In this document: positions 52,322-61,316 of the stretch, piece by piece
Position numbering within the stretch: the first letter of the stretch is position 1
Layout of the letters: each line of letters begins with the position of its first letter
Assembly (NCBI RefSeq): GCF_017353175.1
Contig: NZ_JAFMYW010000008.1
Span: 124,001-188,000, forward strand
Direction: 5' to 3'
From: Fibrella forsythiae
GTDB lineage: Bacteria; Bacteroidota; Bacteroidia; Cytophagales; Spirosomataceae
DNA: 64,000 bases
The notes under the pieces: model-generated
What the model saw: the letters and a program-made list of their open reading frames with translations, nothing else
Database searches by the model: none
Told to the model about the DNA's origin: nothing
Translations under genes and position numbers: made by a program

Positions 52322-53447
52322 ACCCTTTCAGATCAATCTTACGGCCCGTTTCGGCGGCGCGGTAAATAGCCTGCAGCAGTTTTACATCGCGCAGACCTTC
52401 TTCGCCGGTAACGTGATTTGGCAGTTTGTTGCCGGCAAGCAGGTCTTTACAAACGCCATCCATGTGAGCAGCCTGATGGTTCACCACTGGCATCTCAATC
52501 GGCCCTTTGCTGGTACGGCCTTTCAATGGCCCATATCCGAAAGCAGGCGATAGCTCAAACCACCCATCCTGACAGGAGGCGTACAGCCGCTCAACGCCCG
52601 CCGTATAACTCGTTGTGGAATTGGATACGGCCCCGCTCGGAAACTGAAATTGCCAGAACAGCGTCTCCTCCACATCCTTGAATTTTTGCGGGTCGGTTTT
52701 GGGCGAGAACTGGGCGGTAACCGAAATAGGCTCTTCTCCGGTAACGTACCTGGCCCCCTGAATCGCGTAGATACCCACATCCATCAGAGCGCCGCCACCA
52801 GCCATCGATTTTTTCAACCGCCACTGGGTTGGATCCCCAATTTTAAAGGCATCACTCGCTTCCACAAACCGGACCGGACCAAATACTTTCTGCTGGCCAA
52901 GCCGCATTACTTCCTGCGTAAATGGCTCGTAGTGAAGCCGATACCCAATAGCCAGCTGACGGTCCGCTTTTTTACAAGCATCGATCATTGCCTGGCAATC
53001 GGCCGGGGTAATAGCCATTGGCTTTTCACAGATCACGTGTTTGCCAGCCTGCGCCGCCCGCACCACAAACTCGCGGTGCATTGAGTTGGGAAGCACAACG
53101 TAGACCACGTCGATGTCTTTATTATCAATGATTCGATCGAAATTCTTGTAGTCGTAGACATTGCCTTTAGGAATATCATACTTCTTCATCCATTCCTCGG
53201 CTTTGGCGGGTGTGCCTGTTACAATACCCGCCAACCGGCAATTGGTCGTTTGCTGAAGCGCCGGAGCCAACAGGTTTTTGCTGTAGTACCCCAGCCCAAC
53301 AAGCGCGATCCCTAGTTTCCGGCCCGGTTGCGCAGAATCAGACTGGATAGGCCTGCCCAACGCATCGGTCAGTGTCGGGATGGCAAGCGCCGAAGCACCG
53401 GCGTTCATCAGAAAGCGGCGGCGAGATTGGGTAGTCAGGTTGGTCAT
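52320..53447 (-). CDS. Gfo/Idh/MocA-family oxidoreductase with twin-arginine signal
   Basis: This 375-residue protein begins MTNLTTQSRRRFLMNAGASA, a Tat-type signal with RRRFLM. An NAD(P)-binding Rossmann domain follows (LGIALVGLGYYSKNLLAPAL, VVYVVLPNSMHREFVVRAAQ), with HVICEKPMAITPADCQAMID (Lys of the EKP motif) and the C-terminal domain (VRFVEASDAFKIGDPTQWRL, GGGALMDVGIYAIQGARY). Family members oxidise or epimerise sugars and inositols. Periplasmic members of this group resemble glucose-fructose oxidoreductase. The frame is open for another 99 codons upstream (to 53744); I consider the ATG at 53447 more likely because the Tat signal starts there. Confidence 0.87.
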   Translation of the reverse strand: MTNLTTQSRRRFLMNAGASALAIPTLTDALGRPIQSDSAQPGRKLGIALVGLGYYSKNLLAPALQQTTNCRLAGIVTGTPAKAEEWMKKYDIPKGNVYDYKNFDRIIDNKDIDVVYVVLPNSMHREFVVRAAQAGKHVICEKPMAITPADCQAMIDACKKADRQLAIGYRLHYEPFTQEVMRLGQQKVFGPVRFVEASDAFKIGDPTQWRLKKSMAGGGALMDVGIYAIQGARYVTGEEPISVTAQFSPKTDPQKFKDVEETLFWQFQFPSGAVSNSTTSYTAGVERLYASCQDGWFELSPAFGYGPLKGRTSKGPIEMPVVNHQAAHMDGVCKDLLAGNKLPNHVTGEEGLRDVKLLQAIYRAAETGRKIDLKG

Positions 53448-54048
53448 CGTATAGCAACGCGAAAGGTTTATCCCGAAAAGCCCCCATAACCATGCCTTTA
53501 CCCGTTCTATTGCCAATAGCTGCCACTTAACCACTGGATTCAGGTCGCCAGCTGCAGGCTGACCTGGTTTTACGCCGGGCATCCAGCGGGCCAGGTCGGC
53601 CAATCGATTCGGGTTGTCGGGCTGTGGAATCAGGACATGATCGTTCGTTTGGTAATCGGCAATGACCTGTTCATCTACTTTACAGGGCGAAATAGGAAAG
53701 GGTAACGTAGAGTCAATGGCAGTCGTAGATGAGGAAGCATTCACTAAGCAGGTTTACCACTTGATGACCTACTACGTTGCTCACACACTGGTGTTTACCA
53801 ATGCTGATACGCTATCAAAGGTGTGGCAACACGTTGAAGGCATATTGCTTTATCTTGAGCAAAGTTTTACGCTGCCAGGCGTATTCTGTTCGAGAGAATG
53901 TAAACCCCTAAGAGCCTGCCCTATTCTAGTAGTAGGCGGCCAGGCAGTGTAGACATTTAAGCTGGTGTATTAGCTTAGCAAGCTACTGCAAAACCAGACA
54001 GAACAGATTACCTTACGTGCGTTAAAAACCCTTTTATAATTAGTTACA
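53448..54048. other. Divergent gap with an in-frame open extension of unclear status
   Basis: Codons 53448-53744 on the minus strand continue the oxidoreductase frame without a stop and translate to a plausible soluble segment, including VIADYQTNDHVLIPQPDNP and NPVVKWQLLAIERVKAWL. It may be a fused remnant of another gene or a true N-terminal extension. The remaining 53745-54048 holds no gene I can support. A 96-residue plus-strand frame (53662-53952) overlaps it and looks poor. Confidence 0.35.
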
Positions 54049-55152
54049 ATGCAAGTTGAAGCCGCTATTGCTACCGGTACCGGACGTTTTGAGATTGATC
54101 TGATTGACGTTGGCGTACCACAGGGCGACGAGGTACTGGTCGAACTGAAAGCCGCCGGCATTTGCCACACCGACTACGACTCACTCTCGTGGGGTAAGGC
54201 CATCGTGATGGGCCATGAAGGCGCCGGTATTGTGCGTCAGGTAGGCACGTCTGTGCGTAAAGTGCAGCCGGGCGATCAGGTTATTCTGAACTGGGCTATT
54301 CCCTGCGGCCATTGCTTTCAGTGTCTGGAAGGGAACCAGCACATTTGCGAGGTCAATTCGCCGGTAACATCAGGAAATAAAGCCAGTGGCGGTCATGCTG
54401 CGCTGGAACGCACTACCTACAAAGGGCAACCCATCGAGCGGTCGTTCAGTTTGGGTACCATGTCGGGCTATACTGTCGTACGCGAAGCGGCCGTCGTGAA
54501 AACCAACGTACCTATTCCATTCACCTCGGCAGCTATTGTTGGCTGTGGCGTTATGACGGGCGTTGGGTCGGTAATGAATGCAGCCAAAGTGAAGCCGGGT
54601 CGATCTGTCGTGGTCATCGGCACAGGCGGTGTTGGACTGAACGTGATTCAGGGTGCCCGCATTTCGGGAGCCGCTATGATCATTGCTGTTGACGTAAATC
54701 CAAACCGACTCGACATGGCCATTCGATACGGGGCCACCCACACCGTACTGGCCAACCGGGCCGATACGGGACTTCTGCAGGCCGTAGCACAGGTAAAACA
54801 ATTAACCGGTGGGCGTGGTGCCGATTATGCATTTGAGTGTACGGCCATTCCCGAGCTTGGGGCCGTACCGCTGGCTATGGTTCGGAACGCGGGTGTAGCC
54901 TGCCAGGTAAGCGGTATTGAACAGACAATCAGCTTTGATATGAATCTGTTCGAGTGGGACAAACTGTATATCAACCCCCTATACGGCCAATGCCGGCCAG
55001 AGATCGACTTTCCCATTCTGTTAAATTTATATCAGAAAGGCGATTTGATTCTCGACGAGTTGATTACCCGGACCTATTCGTTGCATCAACTGGGCGAGGC
55101 GTTCGATGACATGTTGAATGGCCGTAATGCCAAAGGCGTACTTGTTTTCTGA
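54049..55152 (+). CDS. Zinc-dependent alcohol dehydrogenase (MDR family)
   Basis: This 367-residue medium-chain dehydrogenase has the catalytic zinc ligands Cys and His in AAGICHTDYDSL and GHEGAGIVRQVG. The structural zinc has four Cys in PCGHCFQCLEGNQHIC, and NAD binding is through VVVIGTGGVGLNVIQGARI. Asp in AVDVNPNRLDMA indicates NAD preference. It resembles class III alcohol dehydrogenases that oxidise S-hydroxymethylglutathione-like adducts or aryl alcohols. The following esterase gene overlaps its stop (TGATG). That recalls formaldehyde-detoxification pairs, in which an esterase hydrolyses the thioester product; this is an inference. Confidence 0.9.
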   Translation: MQVEAAIATGTGRFEIDLIDVGVPQGDEVLVELKAAGICHTDYDSLSWGKAIVMGHEGAGIVRQVGTSVRKVQPGDQVILNWAIPCGHCFQCLEGNQHICEVNSPVTSGNKASGGHAALERTTYKGQPIERSFSLGTMSGYTVVREAAVVKTNVPIPFTSAAIVGCGVMTGVGSVMNAAKVKPGRSVVVIGTGGVGLNVIQGARISGAAMIIAVDVNPNRLDMAIRYGATHTVLANRADTGLLQAVAQVKQLTGGRGADYAFECTAIPELGAVPLAMVRNAGVACQVSGIEQTISFDMNLFEWDKLYINPLYGQCRPEIDFPILLNLYQKGDLILDELITRTYSLHQLGEAFDDMLNGRNAKGVLVF

Positions 55153-55967
55153 TGACCGAACCATTTCGTACAATTGAGCTTTCCGACCCGGCCTACGAAC
55201 GGGATGGGCTCCGACAGATTACCGTTAAAACACCGAACCTTGCCGGACGAGGCGACATTACCGTCTGGATACCAGATGCTGAACTGATCGGGCAGCAACC
55301 TCTGCCGCTCGTTATTCTGCTCCACGGCGTGTACGGTAGCCACTGGGCCTGGACGCTAAAAGCCGGAGCACACCAAACCGCTAATCGATTAATTCGTGAG
55401 GGCAACATTTGCCCGATGGTTCTGGCTATGCCATCTGATGGTCTGTGGGGCGATGGCAGTGGCTATCTACCCCACAATGATCGCTATTTCGACCGCTGGA
55501 TCGTAGAAGACGTACCCAGCGCCGTAGCCGCAGCCTTACCCGCCTACGCAGTAGCTGGTTTTCCCTCAAGCTCATTCATTGCGGGGCTTTCAATGGGGGG
55601 ATTTGGCGCCCTACGACTCGCGGCAACGTACCCAGATCGGTTTAAAGCCGCTCACGGTTTCTCGTCAATTACCCATACCGATCAGTTATCGCTTTTCGTG
55701 GAGGAATCTCCGGACAATTACAGACAAAACGACCCGGCCACTGAATCCGTACTGGCGATGATGGTCCGCAATAAAGCGCGCCTGCCAGCCATTCAATTCA
55801 ATTGCGGCACCGACGATCTGCTGATCGAATATAATCGAAGCTTGCACCGGGAGCTGACAGAACACGGCATTGCCCACGCCTACAGCGAGCACCCGGGCGG
55901 GCATTCCTGGTCCTACTGGCAGGAACACCTCGCCGATGCGCTGCTTTTCTTTAATCAGATGATGTAA
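55152..55967 (+). CDS. Esterase, S-formylglutathione hydrolase/EstA-like
   Basis: This 271-residue alpha/beta hydrolase has the patterns LPLVILLHGVYGSHWAW, nucleophile elbow AGLSMGGFGALRLA, CGTDDLLIEYNRSLH (acid Asp) and HPGGHSWSYWQEHL (catalytic His). These match the esterase D/S-formylglutathione hydrolase group. Its ATG overlaps the alcohol dehydrogenase stop by one base, so the two proteins are made together and probably act in sequence. No signal peptide is present, so it is cytosolic. Confidence 0.88.
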   Translation: MTEPFRTIELSDPAYERDGLRQITVKTPNLAGRGDITVWIPDAELIGQQPLPLVILLHGVYGSHWAWTLKAGAHQTANRLIREGNICPMVLAMPSDGLWGDGSGYLPHNDRYFDRWIVEDVPSAVAAALPAYAVAGFPSSSFIAGLSMGGFGALRLAATYPDRFKAAHGFSSITHTDQLSLFVEESPDNYRQNDPATESVLAMMVRNKARLPAIQFNCGTDDLLIEYNRSLHRELTEHGIAHAYSEHPGGHSWSYWQEHLADALLFFNQMM

Positions 55968-55974
55968 TTTTTCG

Positions 55975-56039
55975 GCTTTTGCTCCAGGTTCCGCAACATG
56001 GTCGAAATGGTTGGCTGTTGTGGGGCCTGGAGCAAAAGC
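55975..56039. terminator. Terminator between the esterase and malQ
   Basis: GCTTTTGCTCCAGG (55975-55988) and CCTGGAGCAAAAGC (56026-56039) are perfect 14-nt arms with a 37-nt internal segment. The hairpin separates the esterase from the convergent malQ. Confidence 0.65.
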
Positions 56040-56085
56040 TGAAGCAACGTTATCCAAAAGATCGTGCCCGAACAGGCACGAAACC

Positions 56086-57594
56086 CTACACCCGTCCCGT
56101 CATCTTCGTGAGCGCCAGTAGCTGATCGCTAACCTCATCCGTCAATTGACCGGGCTGCAAACGCCATTGCCAGCTGTAGCCACCAAGGCCGGGCGTGTTC
56201 ATGCGGTGTTCTTCATTCAGCGACAGGATATCCTGAACGGGTAGAATAGCCAGTCTTGCCACAGACTGCATCGCCATTCGGGTCATCAGCGCCACCACAT
56301 TGTCTTCGGTAACCGTCACGCCCGTATACTCACTCAGGCGGGTATGAATTGCCTCCTCGCCCTGCCGGTACCAACCGAGTGATGTGTTGTTATCGTGTGT
56401 GCCCGTATAAACCACGTTGTTCAGCGTATGATTATGCGGGATGTGCGATGAGGTGGGCAGGTCATCGCCAAAGCCAAACTGTACAACGCGCATCCCCGGA
56501 ATGGCGTAGTGACGCAGAAACGGCTGAATCTCGGCCGAACGCGCCCCCAGGTCCTCGGCGATCAACGGCAACTGTACAAACTGCCGATACATGGCATGAA
56601 TGAACGCTTCTGTTGGTGCCTGTACCCACTGCCCTACTTTGGCTGTCGGCTCAGTAGCTGGAATCTCCCAGTACATATCGAACCCCAGGAAGTGATCGAG
56701 GCGTGTCAGGCTATAGAGCGACATCTGATGTCGCATGCGGTGAATCCACCAGGTAAAATCAGTTCGTTCATGTTCAGCCCAATCATAAATGGGGTTCCCC
56801 CAACGCTGTCCATCGGCCGAGAAGTAATCGGGCGGAGACCCGGCAACATACCTGGGCATCCCGCTTTCATCGAGTTTAAATAACTCCTTATTTGCCCAAA
56901 CATCGGCACTATTCTGCTGAACGTAGATTGGAATATCGCCAATCAGGTGAATTTTGCGGGCATAGCAGTAGGTGATCAGGTCGTTCCACTGCTGATAGAA
57001 CAGGTATTGCTGCACTTTCACCACCAGAATCTCGTGGGTCAGTCGTTCGGTTTGTCGGGCCAGTTCATCAGCCTCACGGCGAACCAGCGCATCGGGCCAG
57101 TTAGTCCAGGTCGGAATGTTCAGATCCTGCTGAAGGGCTACAAACAGCGCGTAATCATCAAGCCATTCCTCCTGCCGGTAGCAGAACGTATCGAAACCCA
57201 GTCCTTCAACGGCAAGCCCCTGGTCAATAAAGGTTTCGGCTGCCTTACGAAGCAGTGGCTGTTTCTTCGACCAGGCCGTGGCCATCGACGCTTCCGTTGC
57301 CTGCCATTCTGCGGCTAGCACGGCCACATCACTGGCAGGCAGTAATCCCTGTTCCACCAGCCGATCGAAACTAATCATGAGTGTATTACCAGCAAAAGCT
57401 GATGGGCTGCTGTAGGGCGAAAAACCCGCACCGGGGTCGAGGGGAGTAAGTGGCAGAATTTGCCAGTATGTTTGACCAGAGCGGGCCAGAAAATCAGCGA
57501 ACTGATAGGCGGCTGGTCCCAGGTCGCCCACACCGTGTGCCGATGGGAGCGACGTGATATGGAGCAGTAAGCCGCTCGAACGAAGTTGCAACAT
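56086..57594 (-). CDS. malQ: 4-alpha-glucanotransferase (amylomaltase)
   Basis: This 502-residue GH77 enzyme transfers maltosyl or longer glucan units during glycogen and maltodextrin metabolism. The motifs are RSSGLLLHITSLPSAHGVGD at the N-terminus, QILPLTPLDPGAGFSPYSS, IHLIGDIPIYVQQNSADVW (nucleophile Asp nearby), SLTRLDHFLGFDMYWEIPA and LIAEDLGARSAE. YTGTHDNNTSLGWY is also present. Length and motifs are typical. It appears to be transcribed alone; its leader contains a nested hairpin (57599-57664, AGAGACGT ... ACGTCTCT). Confidence 0.96.
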   Translation of the reverse strand: MLQLRSSGLLLHITSLPSAHGVGDLGPAAYQFADFLARSGQTYWQILPLTPLDPGAGFSPYSSPSAFAGNTLMISFDRLVEQGLLPASDVAVLAAEWQATEASMATAWSKKQPLLRKAAETFIDQGLAVEGLGFDTFCYRQEEWLDDYALFVALQQDLNIPTWTNWPDALVRREADELARQTERLTHEILVVKVQQYLFYQQWNDLITYCYARKIHLIGDIPIYVQQNSADVWANKELFKLDESGMPRYVAGSPPDYFSADGQRWGNPIYDWAEHERTDFTWWIHRMRHQMSLYSLTRLDHFLGFDMYWEIPATEPTAKVGQWVQAPTEAFIHAMYRQFVQLPLIAEDLGARSAEIQPFLRHYAIPGMRVVQFGFGDDLPTSSHIPHNHTLNNVVYTGTHDNNTSLGWYRQGEEAIHTRLSEYTGVTVTEDNVVALMTRMAMQSVARLAILPVQDILSLNEEHRMNTPGLGGYSWQWRLQPGQLTDEVSDQLLALTKMTGRV

Positions 57595-57693
57595 AAAAGA
57601 GACGTTGAGTTAGCAAGCGATGGCAGTTGCTGTTAGGCCAGTCTGCCATCACTACGTACGTCTCTTCAACTTTACCGCTTCCGTAATGTTTTA

Positions 57694-58017
57694 TCAGGCC
57701 TCCCCTACTGGTCCGCCAAAACCTCCACTCGGAAACCGGAAGGTATCATCAGGCTGATTGATTGAGCCAAAATTTTCTTCGTATTTGCGAATGTTCTCTT
57801 TCAGGGCCTGCAACAGCCGCTTGGCGTGTTCAGGAGTCAGTATAATGCGCGATTTTACCTTGGCTTTAGGCACGCCGGGCATCAACCGGATAAAATCCAC
57901 GATGAATTCGCTGTTCGAATGGGCAATCATCGCCAGGTTAGCGTAGATTCCCTCGGCAATATCCTCACTCAGTTCGACGTCGATGGAGCCGTCGTTGTTG
58001 AAATTCTGCTGTTCCAT
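57694..58017 (-). CDS. DUF3467 protein
   Basis: This 107-residue acidic protein matches DUF3467: IDVELSEDIAEGIYANLAMIAHSNSEFIVDFIRLMPGVPKAKVKSRIILTPEHA in its core, shown here only in part, and LLQALKENIRKYEENFG after it. The C-terminus is Gly-rich (FPSGGFGGPVGEA). The fold is a small beta-rich dimer of unknown role, found widely in Bacteroidota and archaea. It lies alone upstream of malQ on the same strand. Confidence 0.88.
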   Translation of the reverse strand: MEQQNFNNDGSIDVELSEDIAEGIYANLAMIAHSNSEFIVDFIRLMPGVPKAKVKSRIILTPEHAKRLLQALKENIRKYEENFGSINQPDDTFRFPSGGFGGPVGEA

Positions 58018-58247
58018 GAGTCAAAAGTAGCCTATATGTGCGACAAAAAAATAACCCTGATACCAGAGGCATCAGGGTCTACCTTTACAAGTGGGGAAAG
58101 TTGAAGCTATTTACAAACACACGCGAAGGTGCGTTATGTAAGTCAAGCTAAACAAGCCGTTTTTAGGAGCTTGTTTACAAAAGTAAAAAATAGTTAAGAG
58201 ACTGCCAAGGAATGACTCCAAGTGCCCTCAAGGCTATACGTCAAAGG

Positions 58248-58281
58248 CAAGTGGCCCGGAACAGCTGTTCCGGGCCACTTG
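58248..58281. terminator. 34-bp perfect palindrome downstream of rng
   Basis: CAAGTGGCCCGGAACAG is followed directly by its exact complement with no central spacer. It lies 28 nt after the rng stop codon and probably acts as the rng terminator or an mRNA-stabilising hairpin. No T-run follows on the minus strand. Confidence 0.6.
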
Positions 58282-58308
58282 ACCAACTCAGTAGTATTGC
58301 TGAACCTC

Positions 58309-59910
58309 TCAGGCCTCAACAGGCGTAGCGGTTACGGCCGACGATGGTAAAGTAGCAGACGTGAGTTCAATTTCTTCACCCTGTTTGTTCAGGAACCTGA
58401 ATTCGGTAATACCCAGCGAACTGTCTTTCACCAGATTCACCCAGGTTTTGTACGTAAAGAACCACTGACGCTGCTTCGAAATAAGGCCTTTTGTGAAATA
58501 AGCGTGCAGGAATGGGTGTAATACGATCTGGATACCGCGTTCGTTTTGCTTATTCAGAATATATTCCAGATTGCCCTCTATGACGTCGGTAATCAGTACA
58601 CTCGCCTGAATGCTGCCCGTTCCGTTACAGGTTGGGCACACTTCACGCGTTACAATGTTCATTTCGGGCCGAACTCGCTGCCGAGTGATTTGCATCAACC
58701 CAAATTTGGTAAGGGGAAGAATGGTGTACTTCGAGCGCTCATTCTTCATCTCCTCACGCATGATATCGAAGATAAGCTTCTTATTATCGGCCTTCTTCAT
58801 ATCGATGAAGTCGATAACAATAATGCCGCCCATATCGCGCAGGCGAAGCTGGCGGGCAATTTCGCGGGCTGCCTCGCGGTTGACGCTGATAGCCGTTGCT
58901 TCCTGATCTTCTTCCGAATTCGACTTATTACCACTGTTCACGTCAATTACGTGCAGGGCTTCCGTGTGTTCGATAATCAGGTAACCGCCACCGGGTAAGC
59001 TCACCGACCGGCCAAACAACGACTTGATCTGTTTTTCAAGCCCAAGGGCCTCAAACATCTTCGTTTTGCCGGTATGCAGCTTCACGATTTTCTCTTTTTC
59101 GGGAGCAATCGTGTGAATGAAGCGGCGCGTTTCGTCGTAGCTTTCCTGGGTGTCAACCGTGATGCTATCAAACGATTCGTTGAGCATATCGCGCAGAATC
59201 GATGAGGCCCGGTTCATTTCGCTCAGCACCCGATCGCGTGGTTTGGCGTCACGCAGGGTTTGCATGGCGCGGTCCCACTTATCGATCGAATCCTGCAGGT
59301 CGCGGTCGAGTTCTTCGACTTCTTTTCCCTGAGCAACTGTTCTAACGATCACCCCAAAATTCTGTGGCTTGATCGACGACATCAGGCGAATCAGGCGGTT
59401 GCGTTCGCCACGATCCGTAATTTTCTTCGACAGATTAACCCCGTTCGAAAAGGGTACGAGCACCAGATAACGGCCCGCAATAGAAATATCACAAGAGAGG
59501 CGCGGCCCTTTGGTCGAGATGGGTTCTTTCACCACCTGTACCAAAATAGACTGCCCTTTAGTCAGCACCTTATCGATCTTTCCGATCTTATCAATATCCG
59601 GTTCCAGGTCGAAACCCGACAACCGACCAGTGGTGACACGCTTGGCAATTACATCTTTAGTTAACTTGTTTAGGGAGTTGATGTGTTGACCGAGATCCTG
59701 ATAATGCAGGAATCCGTCCTTCTCGTGGCCCACGTCGACAAACGCCGCGTTGAGGCCCGATGACAACTTCTTAACAGTACCTAAATAGAGATCGCCAACC
59801 GTAAAGCTGCTTTCCGACTCATCAAGGTGGTACTCCAGCAGGCGTTTATCCTGCAGTAGAGCAATCCGATCCCCTTTTTGAGTGGAGCTGATTACAATTT
59901 CGTTGCTCAC
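58309..59910 (-). CDS. rng: Ribonuclease E/G family endonuclease
   Basis: This 533-residue enzyme cleaves single-stranded RNA in rRNA processing and mRNA decay. It begins MSNEIVISSTQKGDRIALLQ and has an S1 domain (about 38-120: GDLYLGTVKKLSSGLNAAFVDVG) and an RNase H-like region. The catalytic DNase I-like part contains GGIIVIDFIDMKKADNKK (Mg-binding Asp). The zinc-link CPTCNGTGS joins subunits. It lacks a long E-type scaffold tail, so it is G-like. A heptad repeat hairpin separates it from the small ribosomal gene upstream. Confidence 0.95.
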   Translation of the reverse strand: MSNEIVISSTQKGDRIALLQDKRLLEYHLDESESSFTVGDLYLGTVKKLSSGLNAAFVDVGHEKDGFLHYQDLGQHINSLNKLTKDVIAKRVTTGRLSGFDLEPDIDKIGKIDKVLTKGQSILVQVVKEPISTKGPRLSCDISIAGRYLVLVPFSNGVNLSKKITDRGERNRLIRLMSSIKPQNFGVIVRTVAQGKEVEELDRDLQDSIDKWDRAMQTLRDAKPRDRVLSEMNRASSILRDMLNESFDSITVDTQESYDETRRFIHTIAPEKEKIVKLHTGKTKMFEALGLEKQIKSLFGRSVSLPGGGYLIIEHTEALHVIDVNSGNKSNSEEDQEATAISVNREAAREIARQLRLRDMGGIIVIDFIDMKKADNKKLIFDIMREEMKNERSKYTILPLTKFGLMQITRQRVRPEMNIVTREVCPTCNGTGSIQASVLITDVIEGNLEYILNKQNERGIQIVLHPFLHAYFTKGLISKQRQWFFTYKTWVNLVKDSSLGITEFRFLNKQGEEIELTSATLPSSAVTATPVEA

Positions 59911-59994
59911 AAGCTGATGGCACGGTTAGAATGGCATATATAAAACAAAGAAGCCACGCACGCGAAAACGGCGGGGCTTCTTAAAGGAGTTGTC

Positions 59995-60110
59995 AGTTTT
60001 CTGTTTACTGTCTTCAGCGGTCCACCGCCGCGGTGCTTTGCCAGGTTGCGATGCGCTTCATTAGCGAAGCACCGCGGCGGCGGACCGCTGAAGACAGTAA
60101 ACAGAAAACT
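59995..60110. repeat. Very long heptad inverted repeat between rng and the small ribosomal gene
   Basis: The 44-nt arms (59995-60038 and 60067-60110) match at 43 of 44 positions with a 28-nt loop. The arm opens with heptads AGTTTTC TGTTTAC TGTCTTC AGCGGTC and continues GC-rich. GGCGGACCG is present at 60079-60087. It is the most stable hairpin in the window. Confidence 0.9.
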
Positions 60111-60115
60111 GTAAA

Positions 60116-60205
60116 CTATTTCTTCTTGTGCCGATTCTTTCTTAGCCGTTTTTTCCGCTTGTGGGTGGCAATCTTGTGCCGCTTCCGTTTTTTACCGCAA
60201 GGCAT
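60116..60205 (-). CDS. AURKAIP1/COX24-type small ribosomal protein (29 residues)
   Basis: ATG 60205 opens a 29-residue frame: MPCGKKRKRHKIATHKRKKR then LRKNRHKKK. It is extremely basic and matches the AURKAIP1/COX24 domain family, the bacterial relatives of mitochondrial mS38, found in Bacteroidota small ribosomal subunits. It sits between a TPR gene and rng on the same strand. The frame is too short for usual gene calling, but the sequence is very distinctive. Confidence 0.92.
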   Translation of the reverse strand: MPCGKKRKRHKIATHKRKKRLRKNRHKKK

Positions 60206-60277
60206 AATTTAAAGGTTTTGATGTGTTACACTTACTGACGACCTGCCACCCGGCAGACCCTATTATTTTGAGTTTAA

Positions 60278-60368
60278 AGTTCTCTACTTGCTGTTTCCAA
60301 TTGGGCTCCTCACTAACGTGGTATCGATGAGCAGCGCAACAGAAGGCTGTAAGCAGAAGACAGTAAAC
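60278..60368. repeat. Degenerate heptad inverted repeat
   Basis: The left array is AGTTCTC TACTTGC TGTTTCC (60278-60298). The right array (60334-60368) read on the minus strand gives GTTTACTG TCTTCTG CTTACAG CCTTCTG TTGCGC. It lies between the TPR gene stop and the small ribosomal gene. Confidence 0.6.
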
Positions 60369-60369
60369 C

Positions 60370-61236
60370 CTATTGCATTCGTTCTTCCAATTCCTTGATC
60401 GCCGCTAAAATCTGCGGGTCTTTTTCGTTGGCTTTCACGTCGGCCAGCACTTTCTTAGCCTCCGCTTTTTGGTTTGCTTCTACCAGGCTAACGCCCAAAT
60501 AGAACTGCGCCTTTCGGTTGGCAGGGTCATTCACTAAAATTTGCCGAAACCGGTCGATGGCCTTACTGTATTGCCCCGACCGCATCGACAGCATTCCCAG
60601 ATTGAACAAAGCCAGTTCATTGGTCGGGTCCTGCTGCAGCACTTCACGCAACAGCATGATACCGCTCATGGGAGTCTGGGTGTTCACATAGGTCATTGCC
60701 ATGTTTGCTTTGGCAGCCAGCAGGTTCGGGTTCTGAGCCAGCGCTTTTTGGTAAAAAGCACGGGTTTGTTCGCCCAGATAGGCTGCTTTCTGCTCGGCAA
60801 TGGCAAAGCCATATGCTTCAAAATACTGGTTACCAGCCCGGAGATTTGCCTCTTCTGTTGGGTCAATCTTGGCGATCTCACCAGCATAGTAAGCAGCACT
60901 GTCAAACCGGTTTACAGAACGAAAAAACGTGATCAATTGCTCGGCCACGGATTTGCGATCAGCTGACTGAGCGCTGGCAAAACGTTTCTGCAACCCTTCG
61001 GCTTTTTTTTGCTGATCGGGTGTGAGCGGTTCGTTGTGCTGAACGTCAGCCTCCGTTTTTTCTCCCGTATTGGCTGCTACGTTCAGCGAATCAGCAACAG
61101 GCGTGTTGGTAGACCGCCCACCAGGCGCGTTGCCCAATTGCTTCGACGCATTTTGAACCACCACCCTGGGCAAGCTATAAAGGCCTGCGCTGAGTACAAC
61201 GGTTGATGCAATGACAAGTACGGTTGATGCTTTCAT
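60370..61236 (-). CDS. Tetratricopeptide-repeat membrane-anchored protein
   Basis: This 288-residue protein has an N-terminal membrane anchor (about 5-22, VLVIASTVVLSAGLYSLP), a Ser/Thr/Asn-rich linker (about 30-70), then TPR repeats (about 75-285). The repeats include DSAAYYAGEIAKIDPTEEANL, KALAQNPNLLAAKANMAMTYV, QDPTNELALFNLGMLSMRSG, YSKAIDRFRQILVNDPANRKAQFYLGVSLV and a final helix. The product probably forms a protein-binding scaffold on the periplasmic or cytosolic side of the membrane. It lies between the HU gene and the small ribosomal gene on one strand. Confidence 0.87.
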   Translation of the reverse strand: MKASTVLVIASTVVLSAGLYSLPRVVVQNASKQLGNAPGGRSTNTPVADSLNVAANTGEKTEADVQHNEPLTPDQQKKAEGLQKRFASAQSADRKSVAEQLITFFRSVNRFDSAAYYAGEIAKIDPTEEANLRAGNQYFEAYGFAIAEQKAAYLGEQTRAFYQKALAQNPNLLAAKANMAMTYVNTQTPMSGIMLLREVLQQDPTNELALFNLGMLSMRSGQYSKAIDRFRQILVNDPANRKAQFYLGVSLVEANQKAEAKKVLADVKANEKDPQILAAIKELEERMQ

Positions 61237-61316
61237 GCCCAGAGGCGGGTCGAGCCATGTTTAGAAACAGCCCTGCGGTTGGCCTGATGGCAAAGCGCAG
61301 GGCTGAATCGATGTGC

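Noticed and set aside
53662-53952. 96-residue plus-strand frame
   Set aside because: No recognisable pattern, and half of it is antisense to the better open extension of the oxidoreductase.
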